Position numbers and translations under genes: made by a program
The notes under the pieces: generated by a model
What the model saw: only the letters and a program-made list of their open reading frames with translations
Databases searched by the model: none
What the model was told of the DNA's origin: nothing
NCBI GenBank assembly: GCA_014904845.1
Contig: MU119368.1
Span: 57,340 to 121,339 of the forward strand
DNA from: Acephala macrosclerotiorum
Taxonomy: Eukaryota > Ascomycota > Leotiomycetes > Helotiales > Mollisiaceae
Length of the DNA: 64,000 bases
Direction: 5' to 3'
Shown: positions 11,550 through 23,944 of the stretch, one piece after another
Position numbering within the stretch: position 1 is the stretch's first letter
Layout of the letters: every line of letters starts with the position of its first letter

Positions 11550-14500
11550 TTAAATGATTAGTTTATTCGTTATATTATTACAAAAGAAAATATATTTAAT
11601 ATTTTATTATTATAGTTTGAATTACTCGAATCGAATTAATATTTATTTTTTATTTTCGAAGATTGATATTTTTCAAAGGTTTTTCAAGGGATTATATCGA
11701 ATAATAAAATTATTAAAATATCAATTGTTGATTAATTGCAATTTATAGTACTATGAAAATTTAATATCAACGTTCAATTGAATATATCTACGATTGAAGC
11801 TTATAAAATTCATTTTAATAAAAGTATTATTTTATCGCAAGAAATTATTCGAATTAATATTCTATTAAATATTATTATTTTTTACATTGTTTTTATAAAT
11901 ACATTTTTTTTATTTTGTATTCAAAATATGAATACTATAAATATAAAGTTCGACAATTTAAAGAATATTTTAATTCAAAGAAATAAAATCGTTTTTATTA
12001 TAAGAAAATAGAATTATCTATGAATACTATTGTATTAATCAAAAAAAAGTTTAATTTGAAATTATTTTATCGATATAAAATTATATCAATTGTATAAACG
12101 TTTTGATTATTTATTAATACGACGTTTTGTAAGAGTTTTTCAACGAATTAATTATAATATAAATATTAAATATATTTAGTATTTTATTAAATATTGTTAC
12201 TATTATTAAATATATAAATAATTACTTGAAAAATTCAAATTTACTTTATAAAATAACTATAAATTCAATTATTCGATTATTGTCAACGTTTTATATTTAA
12301 ATAAAAAACCAATTTTACAAGTAATAAATTCGTTTATAGTATTTCAAATTATTAAATTCATAAAAAATATATTTATAAAAACAATATAAAATATACTACG
12401 TATATATTAAATCGATATATATTAAAAACTATCGAATTATATTGTTTACGATACTAAAAAGAATTTCTCGTTTATAAAATTTCGATAAAACACTAAAACA
12501 ATAGTAATTGAAATCAAAAAAATATTCGTTGAAATTTATAATAGTATAAAAAAAATAAAAAAATACTATATTTTATTACGTTGAATTTACGAGATTATTT
12601 ACGACGAATTAATCGAAAAATAGATCGATAAAAATATGATTTTACAAATAGTAATTAAAATTGTTAATAATTCGATAAAATCGAACGATATTGTATTTAT
12701 ATTATTAGTTTTTGAAATATACTTTAGAATAATTAGTAATAACGCGTTGTCGCTATTAATTATTAAGAGAATTAAAACAATTCGAGTAATTACTAAAGAA
12801 GTACGTCGTTTATATGTTTAACGCTAAATTAATAATGCGCTTTCAATGAGAAACGATTCAAATACGAAGTTTATATTAGATTTATTAATTCTATTTAAAG
12901 TACGCGTTTGATATAAAAAAAGCGAATAAAAAAAATTATACAAATTATTAATAATTGATAAAAAAATATATATAATCGATATATTTTATAAGTTGATTAA
13001 TTTTTGTTTAATAATTGTTAAATTTTATTACACGGAAAAGAAAGTATTAAAAGTTTATAATCGAATTAGTAATTAAAAAAATAATTAAAAAAATTAAAAT
13101 TTTTTTTTTGATTTTTTTACTCGAGTAAAATAAACAAAAAATTAATTAAAAAGCGTAGTCGAGAACGCTTAAAAAAATTACGAAATAAAAACGTATATAA
13201 TAAAAAATTTAAATAAAATAAATATTATAATTTTATTAAAAACGACGAAAAAGATTACAAAGATTTCAATGATCAATTTTTTATTATTATCGTCGAAAAA
13301 ATTAAAATTTTTATAGTTTTTATAATAAGTAAAAAAAAAAGCGATATAAAACTATCGTTAAAACTACGAAAAAAAAATATAATTACAATCTTTAAACAAT
13401 TATTCGAAGCGTTTTAAAAGAAAGAAATTAATAATTTAATTATAAAAAAAGTTTTTAGTTTTGTTCAATACGATTTTAATAAATATATTAAAATTCGAAT
13501 TTTTAATTCGAGATTAATTAACGAGATCAAAAGTAAAATTATCGATATTCTCTACGAGAAATCGAAACTAGTAATTCAAAAATATAACAATAAAAAAAAA
13601 AAAGATTTTTTCACGTAATTTTCAATAATACAAAAAATTAATCAACGATTAATTGTCGTTTTAATACTTTCTTTAATTCAATTTACAAACAAAAAAATTA
13701 AAATATAATTTTATAATATTATTCAAACTTATATTTAATTTACAACAAATTTTTAACGATTTATATTAATACGTTTACTAAAAGAGATTCGCTATTTATA
13801 TTTATCAAATACGATTATAATTATCTTGAAATTTTTGTATAAAATTGCAAAAACAGAAATATACTAATAAACTACGTATTATAAGTATTATAAAGAGAAA
13901 CTATTTATAATTATATCGATATACGATTTTTGTTTTCTAATTACGATTATCAAAAGACTTTTTAACGTTATTAAAATGTAAATCGATAACACGTTTATAC
14001 TAATAAAAAAAGAATTTTTTATTTTTAAAAAAAACGAATTTAATAAAATTAAATTTTTGATCAAATTTAAAAAAGTTTTAATACTAGAAATACTATTAAT
14101 TTTCAATGGATACGTTTTAATTCAATTTGAAAATATAGTTTAATTACGATAAAAAGATTAAAATAAGAAAATTAAATTAGTAAATATTAAATTATTTAAT
14201 TTTTAAATTGAATACTAAAAACAATAAATTAAAAGAATTTATATTGTTATAATTTGTTAATTTGAGACAATTTTCGATTTGTTTATTGTTATTTAATATC
14301 AAAATCCAACGAAAAAAAAAATTATTACATTGAATAAAAAATTGAAATAATAAATTAAAAATTTAAATCGAAAATTTAAATATATTATTTTCGATTTGTT
14401 TACGATGAAATTTTTCGTTTTTGTTGATAATTCATTTGCAAATAATAAAAATTTTAATTTTTAGATTGAATATGAAATTATTTTAATAAATGAACGTCAA

Positions 14501-14935
14501 TTGAACGATAAAAAGTTTGAGATCAAAATTTTTTTTATTTATTACAATTTTATTAAAAGCAAACGCGTTATTAAAAGCGTTTTAATTTTTGAGATATATA
14601 GTATAGTAAAAAGAGTCGATATAGTAATCGCAATCGAATTTACTATTGATATGATTATTTAGTAATTCGATTTTTTTAAAATTTCGATAATCGTTTGTAT
14701 AAACTTATATTCGCTATACGAGTATTTAATTAAACTGAGAATTACTAAAAAAAAGCGTTTTATAATCGATATTATAACTTTTCACTAATCGTATAAATAT
14801 AAAAAATTGTAAAAGATTCGATAAATCAACGATTAAAATAATTTAATGAATATTATAATAAAATCAGTATTTAATAAAACTTTGAAAAAGTTTTTAAATA
14901 CGAATTATTTTAAAATTCGAATAGAAAAATAAATT
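11550..14935 (+). pseudogene. Degenerate copia polyprotein (Gag-Pol) of element 1
   Basis: Readable fragments in the order expected for a Ty1/copia polyprotein, broken by many stops. Around 11778-12011 a protease/pre-integrase-like stretch includes STIEAYKIHFNKSIILSQ and IKFDNLKNILIQ. About 12100-12140 reads LYKRFDYLLIRRF, matching the GAG pre-integrase HRRFGHPSVRRL pattern. Near 14300-14420, NPTKKKIITLNKKLK, then FVFVDNSFANNK, are the fungal copia RNase H region. Near 14560-14600, KRVIKSVLIFEIYSI corresponds to the KRVTRSVLASELYAM motif. At about 14740-14830 the conserved TKEKR-MIDI-SYE-R motif and NPADAMTKS are recognisable in mutated form. Substitutions fit C-to-T and G-to-A. There is no intact frame, so the element cannot encode its own proteins. 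Confidence 0.85.
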
Positions 14936-15280
14936 AAAAAAAAAGAAAACGACAAAGATAGTACAAAGAATTAAAAAGAATATTTATTGAAAGAAAATAA
15001 AAAAAAAGTAATTTTTGCGTTGTATTTCGAATTTTGTAATTATTTGATTTATAAGACTAAAAAAAAAAGAATTATTCTAATTTCGACGTTTATAATTTCC
15101 AACGAATTTCGAAAATAGTATTAATTTATTAGTATTGTTTTCAAAGTTTAATTACATGATTTTTGCATTGGAATATTAATAAGTTTTACGTATTAACGAA
15201 CTATAGTAAAAAAAAAGAATAATAGCGTTTTTTAAATAATTGAATTGGATTAATTTTTGTTACAAAAAAAGAATTATCAG

Positions 15281-15488
15281 TGTAAATACAATATTAGTTT
15301 AGTAATCACGTGCGGTACTAGGCCAGATCGGGACTAGCGCCGCTTGCACTAGAGTTGAGATTATATTTTTCAATTTTTGTGTATTTATTAGATTTAAAAC
15401 TAATAATCAATCAACGAATTATTCAATTTATTTGTTTATTTCGTTTTTGATTTATTACTAGTAATAAGTATTTTTAGTAATACTAATA
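15281..15488 (+). repeat. Right LTR of copia element 1
   Basis: The same length as the left LTR (208 bp), differing mainly by transitions. It keeps the same GC-rich island (about 15301-15352), with GGTACTAGG where the left LTR has GGCACTAGG. Confidence 0.92.
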
Positions 15489-16034
15489 TTATTAAAAATA
15501 AATAAAATAAAAATAAAGAATTTATATTTTTATTCGTTTATATATTTATTATTAATCGAGTAATATTTTTATTTTTTATATATTAAAATAAATTAAACGA
15601 TTTATAAAATATTTAAATATAAAATATAAATTTAAATAATAAAATATTTTTTATTATTTCGAATAATAAATAAAATAATAATAAATTTAAATTAGTTTAA
15701 TTATAGAGAGTTTTTAAACGCTTTATTTAATTTATTAATTCGAAAATAAAATGATTTTTTTTAATTAATAAATATTTTTTTTACATTAATATAAAATTTA
15801 TTAATTAGTATAATTTTTATAGAATTATATTTTTGATTTTATTATTTTATATAACGTATAAATTTCAATTTTTAAATGTGAATTTATTTTAATTATTTTT
15901 TATAGTATATTTCTAGAAACTATAAAAACTTATATCGAATAATAAAAATATAATTATTATATTTAATATGCATTTGAAAAATCTAGAATTTAATTCGTTG
16001 ATTATTTTAATATTGTTTTTTAAATTATTATATT

Positions 16035-16263
16035 TGTTGATTTAATCAAATAATCGTTTAAAAAATCGATTAAATAATTCGAATTATAATTTTTATTACT
16101 TTTGATAATAATTATTTTAATGTTTACTTTTTAATTTTACGTTTACTTTGTTTAATTATATAAGTAAATAAATATCTCTTTTAAAAAAAAACAAATAAAA
16201 TTGAATTATTAATATCAAATTAAAATTTTAATGTTTTGTAATTTGTTTTTAAACGTATTAATA
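16035..16263 (+). repeat. Left LTR of copia element 2
   Basis: A 229-bp direct repeat matching 21775-22003. A diverged relative occurs at 60620-60838. Confidence 0.9.
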
Positions 16264-18639
16264 CTAATTAGTAATTAAATTCGTTCGATTATAAAACAAT
16301 AAAATTATTTACAAAGAAATAATAATTAAATAAAATTGATCGAACAAAAAAACTCAAATTATATACAATTTATTAATTTAATTAAACGTAAAAAAAAGTA
16401 GTTTTTATTTGTATTAAAAAAATTATTAAATCTCTAAAAAAAATATTACGATTTTACGTTTATTTTATTTTTCTCGATTTAAAATTAATTGATTTTTTAT
16501 TTTACGTTTTATCGCGTATTAACGAGTATTTTATTATAATTTATTAAATAATTTTAAAACAATTTTTATAAATTCGATATAAAAACTTATTAAATTATTA
16601 TATTTATTAAATATAATACAATTTAATAAAATATTTTTCGAAAATATAATTATATTTTCTCAAAATACGATTTTAATTAAAAAAATTTTTTATTACTTTT
16701 TTTATTTCTCGATTTAATATAATATATATTAAAATAAATACAAAATTTTAAAACGAAAAATAATTAAAACTATAAATTATAAATAGAATATAAAAAAAAA
16801 TTTTTAAAATAAATAAAAAAAATATTTAAAAAAAAAATAAACGAAAATACGAAAAAAAAATTATATAAAATTTTGTAAATAAACGAAATATAAATATCGA
16901 AAAAACGATTTATTAAAATATTAACAAATATTATAAATAAAAAAAACAATTAAAATAATCATATAAAAAATAATAAAAATAAATTTAATAAAAAACTTTA
17001 ATTTATAAAAAAATACAATTAATTTAAAAATAAAATAAACTCGAAAATTAGTATTTTTTTATTATTTTTATTATTTTTATTAAAAAAATAATATTAATAT
17101 TTTCGAATTTTTTTTTTTTCAATTATTAAAATTTACTACAAATTTTTCTATAAAATAAACGATATTATTTAAACGTACGATATTTTAAAAACAATTTTAA
17201 AAATATAATAAAATATTATTATTAAATTTATTATTAAAAAATAAAAATTCGAAATAAAATTCGTTATTTTTATTATTATTAAAAACTGAAAAATTATCAA
17301 AAGATTTCAATCGATTAATATTTAATTTTAATTACGAGAATTAAATAATATTCAATTTCAATAAAAAATTAATTATTTTTATAAAAATTTATAATAATAA
17401 ATTCAAATATTATAAAAAAAAAAACTTATTAAATATATTTATACGAATATTTAAAAATTTATATTCAAAAACAAATATTAAATTCGAGAATTATTATAAC
17501 GCGTTCTCGATTATATTTATTAATAAAACTAATAAATTTTATTATTAAAAACTCGTTAAAAAAGATTTTTTTTCGATAAAATAATCGAAATCGTAAAATC
17601 GAATTTTGAAATTAAAAAACGTTAAAATCGAATATTCAATTAATAAAATACAATTATATTTATTATAATTCGAACGTAAAATTCAAATAAAACGATTTTC
17701 GAATACTTTGAAATATTATATTAAAAATTGATTTAAAAACAATTTAATTTATATTCGAATATACGAATAAAAATTATTATACGAAATAAATTTTATTACG
17801 TTTATTAAAACGTATTAAAATATTATTAAATATTTTTTCGATTTTTATCCAATTTTCAAATTATATATAAAAACGTTTATAACGCGATTTTATTTTAAAT
17901 AAAAATAAAAAAATTTTTTAAAATTTTTATAATTAAAAAAAAAAAATTTATTAAAATACGAATAAATTATATTTTATAAATTACAAATATTTTAATAAAA
18001 ATATTCGATATAATAATCGAATTAATTATAAAAAATTAATAATATATTAATACGAAAAAAAATATTTCGTTTGCGAGAATTTAAATTATTAAAATATTTA
18101 CTATATATCAAAAAAAAGAAAAAAAATATACGACGATTTTAAAAAATCGAAATCGTTCGATAAAAATAAAATAATTCAATTTATAATTAAATTCGAAAAA
18201 TTAAATTTAAATATTATTAAAAAATATAAACAATTTCTCGTTAAAATTATTAAAAAAAAAAATTTACTTAAAAATAATATTATACGATCGATTAATTATT
18301 TTATAATATTTTACAATACGATTAATAAATTTAAAATTATTGAATTATTCGATTATTAATCAATTTATTATATAATATTAAATATCGTAATATAATCGAA
18401 ATTATTTTTAATATTTATTAATATAAAAATGTATTTAACGAGTTATTACGTATTAAATATTTTTAAAGTATTATAATCGATATTAGTATCGTTTAACGAT
18501 TTATTATTAGTAAAAATTAGTATTTAATTTTTTAATAAATTCGAAACGTTAAATTAAATAAATTTAAAATTAAAAAAATAATAATTAAATTTGAAATTAA
18601 TAAAATTTTATTTTTTAAAATTATTGATATCGATATATT

Positions 18640-21425
18640 AATTAAACGTATTACGTTTTACGTAATTCTAATAAACGTATTTTTTTTGTTTTATTTTCAA
18701 AATATAAACAAATTACGAATTAAATTCGATAATTTCGATAATATATTTATTTAAAATAAACGATATACGTTTATTATTAAAATATTTAAATATTTTTAAA
18801 TATTATTTGATTTACTCGAAAATTTGATTTATAGTAATTATAAAATTTTCTCGATAAAAATCGATTTTATTATTTGTTATTTAATTAAAATAAAATTCAA
18901 ACGATTATATAAACGTTTCAAATATTTATCGATTATTAAATTCGCGCGAATATTAAAACGTAAAAAATATTTTATAAACTTTAAAAAAATTAAAAAAAAT
19001 AGTAAAATTCTATTAATAATATTAAATAAACGATAAATTTTTTAATCGTTTTAAGTTTATATTACGCGACGATTATAATTTTAATTATTTCATTTATTTA
19101 AACGTATTATAAATCGATAAAAAATTAATATTTTAAATTGTAAACGAAATTATAATATTTTAAATTGCGAAATTTTTTATTAATATATTAATAAAAAAAA
19201 TATAAAACGTTTTTTAAGCGTATTAAATTGATATTTACTTTAAATTATTAATATTTACTATTTATAATTTCAAAATAAATTTTAATTTTAAAAATTTTTG
19301 TAATAATATTAATTTGAAAATTATATTAATAAAAATTTATAATTCGATTAATTTAATAAAAAAATACTACGTTTTATTAAAATATATATATAATATATTA
19401 TTTTAAGAATTTTTCAATTTATAAAAAAAAACGATTTTAAATAATAATTAAAGTAATTAATAATACAATAAAATTAAACGATATTATTTTTATATTTTTT
19501 GTTTTTAATATTTATTTTCGAATATTATAATAAAATACGTTTATAATATTAATTACTATTAAAATTAAAGCGATAAAAATATAATAATATTCTATAAATA
19601 AAAAATAAATAAAAAAATATATTAATTATAATTATTAAATAAATTAAAAAGTTTTTATAATATTATAATAAAATTATTTTATTGAGATTTCGAGTAATTT
19701 GAAAAATAATTAAAAAATTATTTATTAAAAAAAATTCGAAAATAAAAAAAAATATATTTAATTTATTTTATTCGATTAAAAAAATTTCGTATATTTCAAA
19801 GAAAAATTTACGTTTATTTCGAATTATAGTAAAAATCTTTTTTATATTTTTAGTTTCAATAAATATAAAAATTTTCAAAATTTATTTAATTAAAAAAAAA
19901 CTAAAAATAAACAATTATTTAAAAATTTTCGTACAAAAAAAATTATTGTTATTTTAAACGATTTATTTATAGTTTTTCATAGAAAAAAAATTAATAAATT
20001 GATTATAAAAAAAGTTTTTAAACTAATTTCTAATAATTTGAAAAAGATTAATAATTAATAAATTTTCGATTTAAAATTAATAAACGAGATTAAAAGTATA
20101 AAAACGATAATTTTATACGAAAAATTTCATTTTATAATTTAAATATTTAACGATAAAAATCAAAAAATAATATTGATTTAATTTTTGATTATTTAACGTA
20201 TTAATCAACGAATTATTATCATTTTAATTTTAATTTTCAAATTTAAAGAAATTAATTTCTATTTAAAAAATATTATTTAAATATACGTATAATTAATAAT
20301 TTTATTAATACGTATTATTTTTATTAAATGTCGTTTTCAAAGTAATTAAATTTTTTTACAAAATTTTAAAAACGAGAATATATTAATATAAAACGTACAA
20401 TATTTATTATAAAAACAAACTTTCGATAAAGTTTTCAATTTTCGATTTTTATTTGTTTATTACAAAAAATAATCGTATTTTATTCGAAATAATCGATATA
20501 TAAATCAACGATATATTTATTTTGAAAAATTAAATTATTAATTAAATTTATAAAAATTTTTATATTAAATATTTTTTTATTATTTAATAAATATAAATTA
20601 ATAATAAATAAAACTAAAAATAAAATTGTATTTTCATAGAAAAAATAAAATAAGTATTTAAATTTAATTAATTTGAAATCAAATTTTTATTAATAAACGT
20701 ATTTCGAATAATATACTCGAATAATATATATTAATTTTATTTGTTAATCGAAAACTGTATACGATATATCGACGATAATTTAATATTAAAATTTTAAAAA
20801 AAAATAAATTGTAATATTAAATAAACGATTATAATAATAAATAAACAATTTCAATTATAAATTTCGATTTTTTTATTTAAATTTATATTTAATAAAATTT
20901 TTTATTTTTATAAACGATTTTTTTATTATAAATAAAAATTTCAATTTGTAAATCGAATATATTATCGTTTTTAATAATAAAATTTATAGTAACGAATAAT
21001 TCGAATTACGAAATAATTTGATTTATTGAAATTTAATAAAATACAAAAAAATTATTTATATTGTTTTAATTTTTGAATTATGTATAATAATAATAAAAAT
21101 CGATATAAAAATTTCAATTTTTATTATATTTAATTTTATTATAAAACGATTAAAATTGAATTTAATTTTTGTAATTATTTGTATCGATATTTTTTTTTTT
21201 TACAAGTATATAATCAAATTCGATACTATTAAAAAAAAGCGTCTTATGATAAATATTATAATTATTAAATAATCGTACGAATATAAAAAACTTTTAAAAA
21301 TTCGATAAATTATTAAAAATAATAATTTAATTAATATTATAATCAAATTTAATATTAATAAATTATTTGAATCACTTATTAATATTAATTGTTTTAATAT
21401 TAAAATATAAAAATAAATACAATGT
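18640..21425 (+). pseudogene. Degenerate copia polyprotein of element 2
   Basis: Stop-riddled fragments homologous to those of element 1. At about 18690-18750, FFLFYFQNINKLRIKFDNFDN matches the pre-integrase-side segment of element 1. At 18824-19036 a 70-residue open stretch includes KIKFKRLYKRFKYLSIIKFA, the mutated HRRFGHPSV motif. Near 21230-21420 the KKKRLMINI, SYEYKKLLKIR and NNNLINIIIKF strings align with the C-terminal TKEKRLMIDI / SYERRE / NPADAMTK region. No functional frame remains. Confidence 0.78.
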
Positions 21426-21774
21426 TTTAAAGTTTAAAAATCAATCGATAAAAACGAAAATAATAAAAAAAAAATCGTTGAAAAAAACAATATTGAAAAA
21501 AAAAAACGTATAATTATTGTTTTGATATTTTTAATATTTTCAAGAATAAAATTTTCGATTAATTTGAAAATTATAAATATTGAATTTAAAATTTTTTTTT
21601 TAAGTTTAGTTTAATCGATTAAATATTATAATACGTAACGATAATTGATTTACGATTAAATTTTTTTCTAATATTCGATAACGAGATAGTACATTAATAA
21701 TCGTAATAATATTTTCTTTTGATTTTGATTTACGAGTTAAAAAAAGCGTTTTCTTTTAAAAAAACAATTATCAA

Positions 21775-22003
21775 TATCGGTTTAATCAAATAATCACTTA
21801 AAAAATCGATTAAATAATTCGAATTATAATTTTTATTGTTTTTAATAATAATTATTTTAATGTTTATTTTTTAATCTTACGTTTATTTTATTTAATTATA
21901 TAAATAAATAAATATTCTCTTTAAAAAAAAACAAATAAAATTGAATTATTAATACTAGATTAAAATTTTAATATTTTGTAATTTGTTTTTAAACGTATTA
22001 ATA
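21775..22003 (+). repeat. Right LTR of copia element 2
   Basis: A 229-bp direct repeat of the left LTR, preceded by an A-rich run and CAATTATCAA. This matches the GAATTATCAG before the right LTR of element 1, so it is a shared polypurine-tract region. Confidence 0.9.
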
Positions 22004-22774
22004 ATATTAAAAAAAATTTTAAAATTTTTATTTTAAAATATAAAAATCGAAATTTTTATAATATTATTATTATAAAATAAAAAAAGCGTAAAAAAAATAG
22101 AAAACTAAATTTGAAAAATAAAAAAAGTAATAAAATAAAAATATAATTTTTATTGAAAATAATTAAAATAATAATTTATTAAATCGAATTAAAAATTAAA
22201 ATTTAATTGAATAAAAAAACTAAAAAAAACTAGAAAAATTACAAAAGTAATTAAGAAAATAAAAAACGATCAAAAGAAAAATAAATAAATCGCTCGTTAA
22301 ATAACGAAATAATTATAAAAGAAATTAATAAAAATTATTTTTATTTTATTTATTTTATTATAAAAAACTTTTATCGAATTTAAAAAAAAAACGATTAAAC
22401 TTTAAATACTTGTTTTAAAAGCCTTAGAAACTAGTATATTTTTTTTTAGTTCTCAAAAATAGTAACAAGAAGTTATTTAAAGTTTAATAGTCACATTAAA
22501 AATAATCGTATCGGATTCAAAGTCGAAATAAGTAAAACGCAATAAGCGTACAATCAAACTACCAAAAAAAATTCGAATATAAAAAATAATTTTGCGCGAT
22601 TGTATCTAGATGAATAATGATTCTTTGTTTCAAGTTTCAAGTCAATTAATAAAATGGTTATAGTTTTACAAAATTTTGAAGTATAGTGGTAATTTGATAA
22701 ATAGGGGTACTTTTAACCGGGTGGTGCTCGCTAACGGGAATTCGGTTAACCCTTGCAGCAACTTTTCCCCTTCC

Positions 22775-23510
22775 ATGCCTCGGCGGAGACCTCCTCAACC
22801 TCAAACTCCTGATAACCTTCCTGAAATTCCACAAGGAGCGACGAAGAAAGCGTACTATCCAGCTGGGGACTTAGTGTACTATCTACAAGATCGTAAGTTG
22901 AGGATCTATACAAGACATACATGTCTAAGTGCAATTACCAGCCGATGATGTGGAATGGAGAAGAGGAGAAATCAGCGACGAGACGACTAGTACCAGTCTC
23001 CATGTGGTATGCTATCCTTTCACTCTATCTAAGCGAACACTGAGCCAGACAGGTTATTGATGAAGCTACTGGAGTCACTTTTAATATCCATGCAGAACAC
23101 ATTCGCGAACGACCTTCATGGGCTCAAGCTGTAGTCCCATTAGCAAGCCGTCAAACACTGCCCCCTGTGGCAGATGAAGATGGGGCGGCCAAGCAAGCCT
23201 TTCAGGGTGGCGAGTACGCAGGGCACGTTCGAAGCGACTCCACAGGGTCCGAAGATCCGCTTGAGTGGAGTGCTCAGCGATACGAGCAGGAAACAACCAT
23301 GGGGTGGATGAGTTGGCGGATATACTGGATGATACTCATATTGGAGGGAGTAGTGCCACGGCCTGGAGTGAGTGGATTTGGGATGCGGACCGTAATCAAT
23401 GGGGCAGATATCGCCTATTCCATGGCGAGTACGAGTATGAGTGGCGAAACCCACAACCTTCCAGTTCGTCTACGGGCAAGGGCAAGGGCAAGGACAGGAA
23501 ATCCAAATGA
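22775..23510 (+). pseudogene. Unknown multi-exon gene with an apparent frameshift
   Basis: Three exons can be read: 22775-22892 (starting ATG, MPRRRPPQPQTPDNLPEIPQ), 22942-about 23003, and from about 23054 onward. The two introns have donors GTAAGT and GTATGC and acceptors CCAG and ACAG. The spliced frame gives AYYPAGDLVYYLQD, PDDVEWRRGEIS, VIDEATGVTFNIHAEHIRER and then a Gln/Asp-rich linker. Near 23296-23303 (a GGGG run) the sensible frame changes: EWSAQRYEQETT belongs to one frame and GVDELADILDD, SEWIWD, GRYRLFHGEYEYEWRNP to another. The frame ends at the TGA of 23508-23510 after a KGKGKDRKSK tail. A one-base loss, an assembly error or an unrecognised intron could explain it. The W.W..GRYR....EYEW pattern recurs in fungal hypothetical proteins I cannot name. 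The gene lies directly at the edge of the RIP block. Confidence 0.5.
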
Positions 23511-23944
23511 TCAGGTCAAAGCCCTCCAACATGGGTGCAGCTCTTGCCCTCCATGTTCGTGCTCTGATTGTGGCCTCTGGCTAATAGTAGGGATCTCACG
23601 CACAATAACGAACGATATTTGCAACGTCGCCAAGGTGATCCTCTTTTGCTCAACTGGTGGGCCGGGATGGCATCGTGAGAGATTGCACACGGCGTTCGAG
23701 GTTGAATTAGATTCTCGGCGGATCGACCCCGGTAATTGGACCATTCTTATTTAGTTTGAAATAGGCAACGGCCCTCCCGCTGGCAACCTCTCATCTATTT
23801 TCACTTTGAACTTCTCCCACTGACCTTAATCCCATGCGTGTGATTGCTGCGCCACATCTACTCGGCTTCACCATAATCACGACACAACCTCTCTTTCAAA
23901 CAATTCAAAGACTTTACTGAGGCCTCCGACCTTGTTATTTCAAG
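23511..23944. other. Intergenic region, no gene recognised
   Basis: Ordinary base composition. Open frames exist on both strands but show no motif or splicing logic. It includes the 5' flank of the HET relic that follows. Confidence 0.5.

Larger units (their letters stand above)
9288..15488 (+). mobile_element. Ty1/copia-type LTR retrotransposon, complete but RIP-inactivated (element 1)
   Basis: A 6201-bp element bounded by two direct LTRs of 208 bp each (9288-9495 and 15281-15488). They start TGTAGATACAATATTAG / TGTAAATACAATATTAG and end in ...TTAATA / ...CTAATA. A perfect 5-bp target duplication TTATT lies immediately outside both ends (9283-9287 and 15489-15493). The interior reads on the plus strand and carries stop-riddled copia polyprotein. 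A purine-rich run followed by GAATTATCAG precedes the right LTR. CTAATTAGTAATT follows the left LTR, as it also does in element 2, and is a candidate mutated primer-binding site. LTR termini TG...TA instead of TG...CA fit C-to-T mutation. Confidence 0.93.
16035..22003 (+). mobile_element. Ty1/copia-type LTR retrotransposon, complete but RIP-inactivated (element 2)
   Basis: A 5969-bp element with LTRs of exactly 229 bp on each side (16035-16263 and 21775-22003) and a perfect 5-bp target duplication ATATT (16030-16034 and 22004-22008). The left LTR starts TGTTGATTTAATCAAATAA, the right one TATCGGTTTAATCAAATAA; two of the differences are G/A. Both end in AAACGTATTAATA. The LTR sequence differs from element 1, but the interior polyprotein relics and the CTAATTAGTAATT after the left LTR are shared, so these are related copia lineages. 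The orientation is plus. It is more heavily mutated than element 1 and has no unmutated LTR island. Confidence 0.92.
8641..22640. repeat. RIP-degenerated AT-rich block containing two copia retrotransposons
   Basis: Fourteen kilobases of extreme AT richness. Residual C is found mostly in CpG (ACG, TCG), while CpA, CpT and CpC are scarce on both strands. This is the expected residue of RIP, the premeiotic C-to-T mutation of duplicated DNA in ascomycetes. Two complete LTR elements (9288-15488 and 16035-22003) occupy most of it. The gaps 8641-9282, 15494-16029 and 22009-22640 are also mutated and hold no gene I can read; around 22400-22640 the composition returns gradually toward normal. Confidence 0.9.

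Noticed and set aside
13888..14106. Minus-strand 72-aa open frame with hydrophobic content
   Set aside because: It is the shadow of the plus-strand reverse transcriptase/RNase H remnants of copia element 1.
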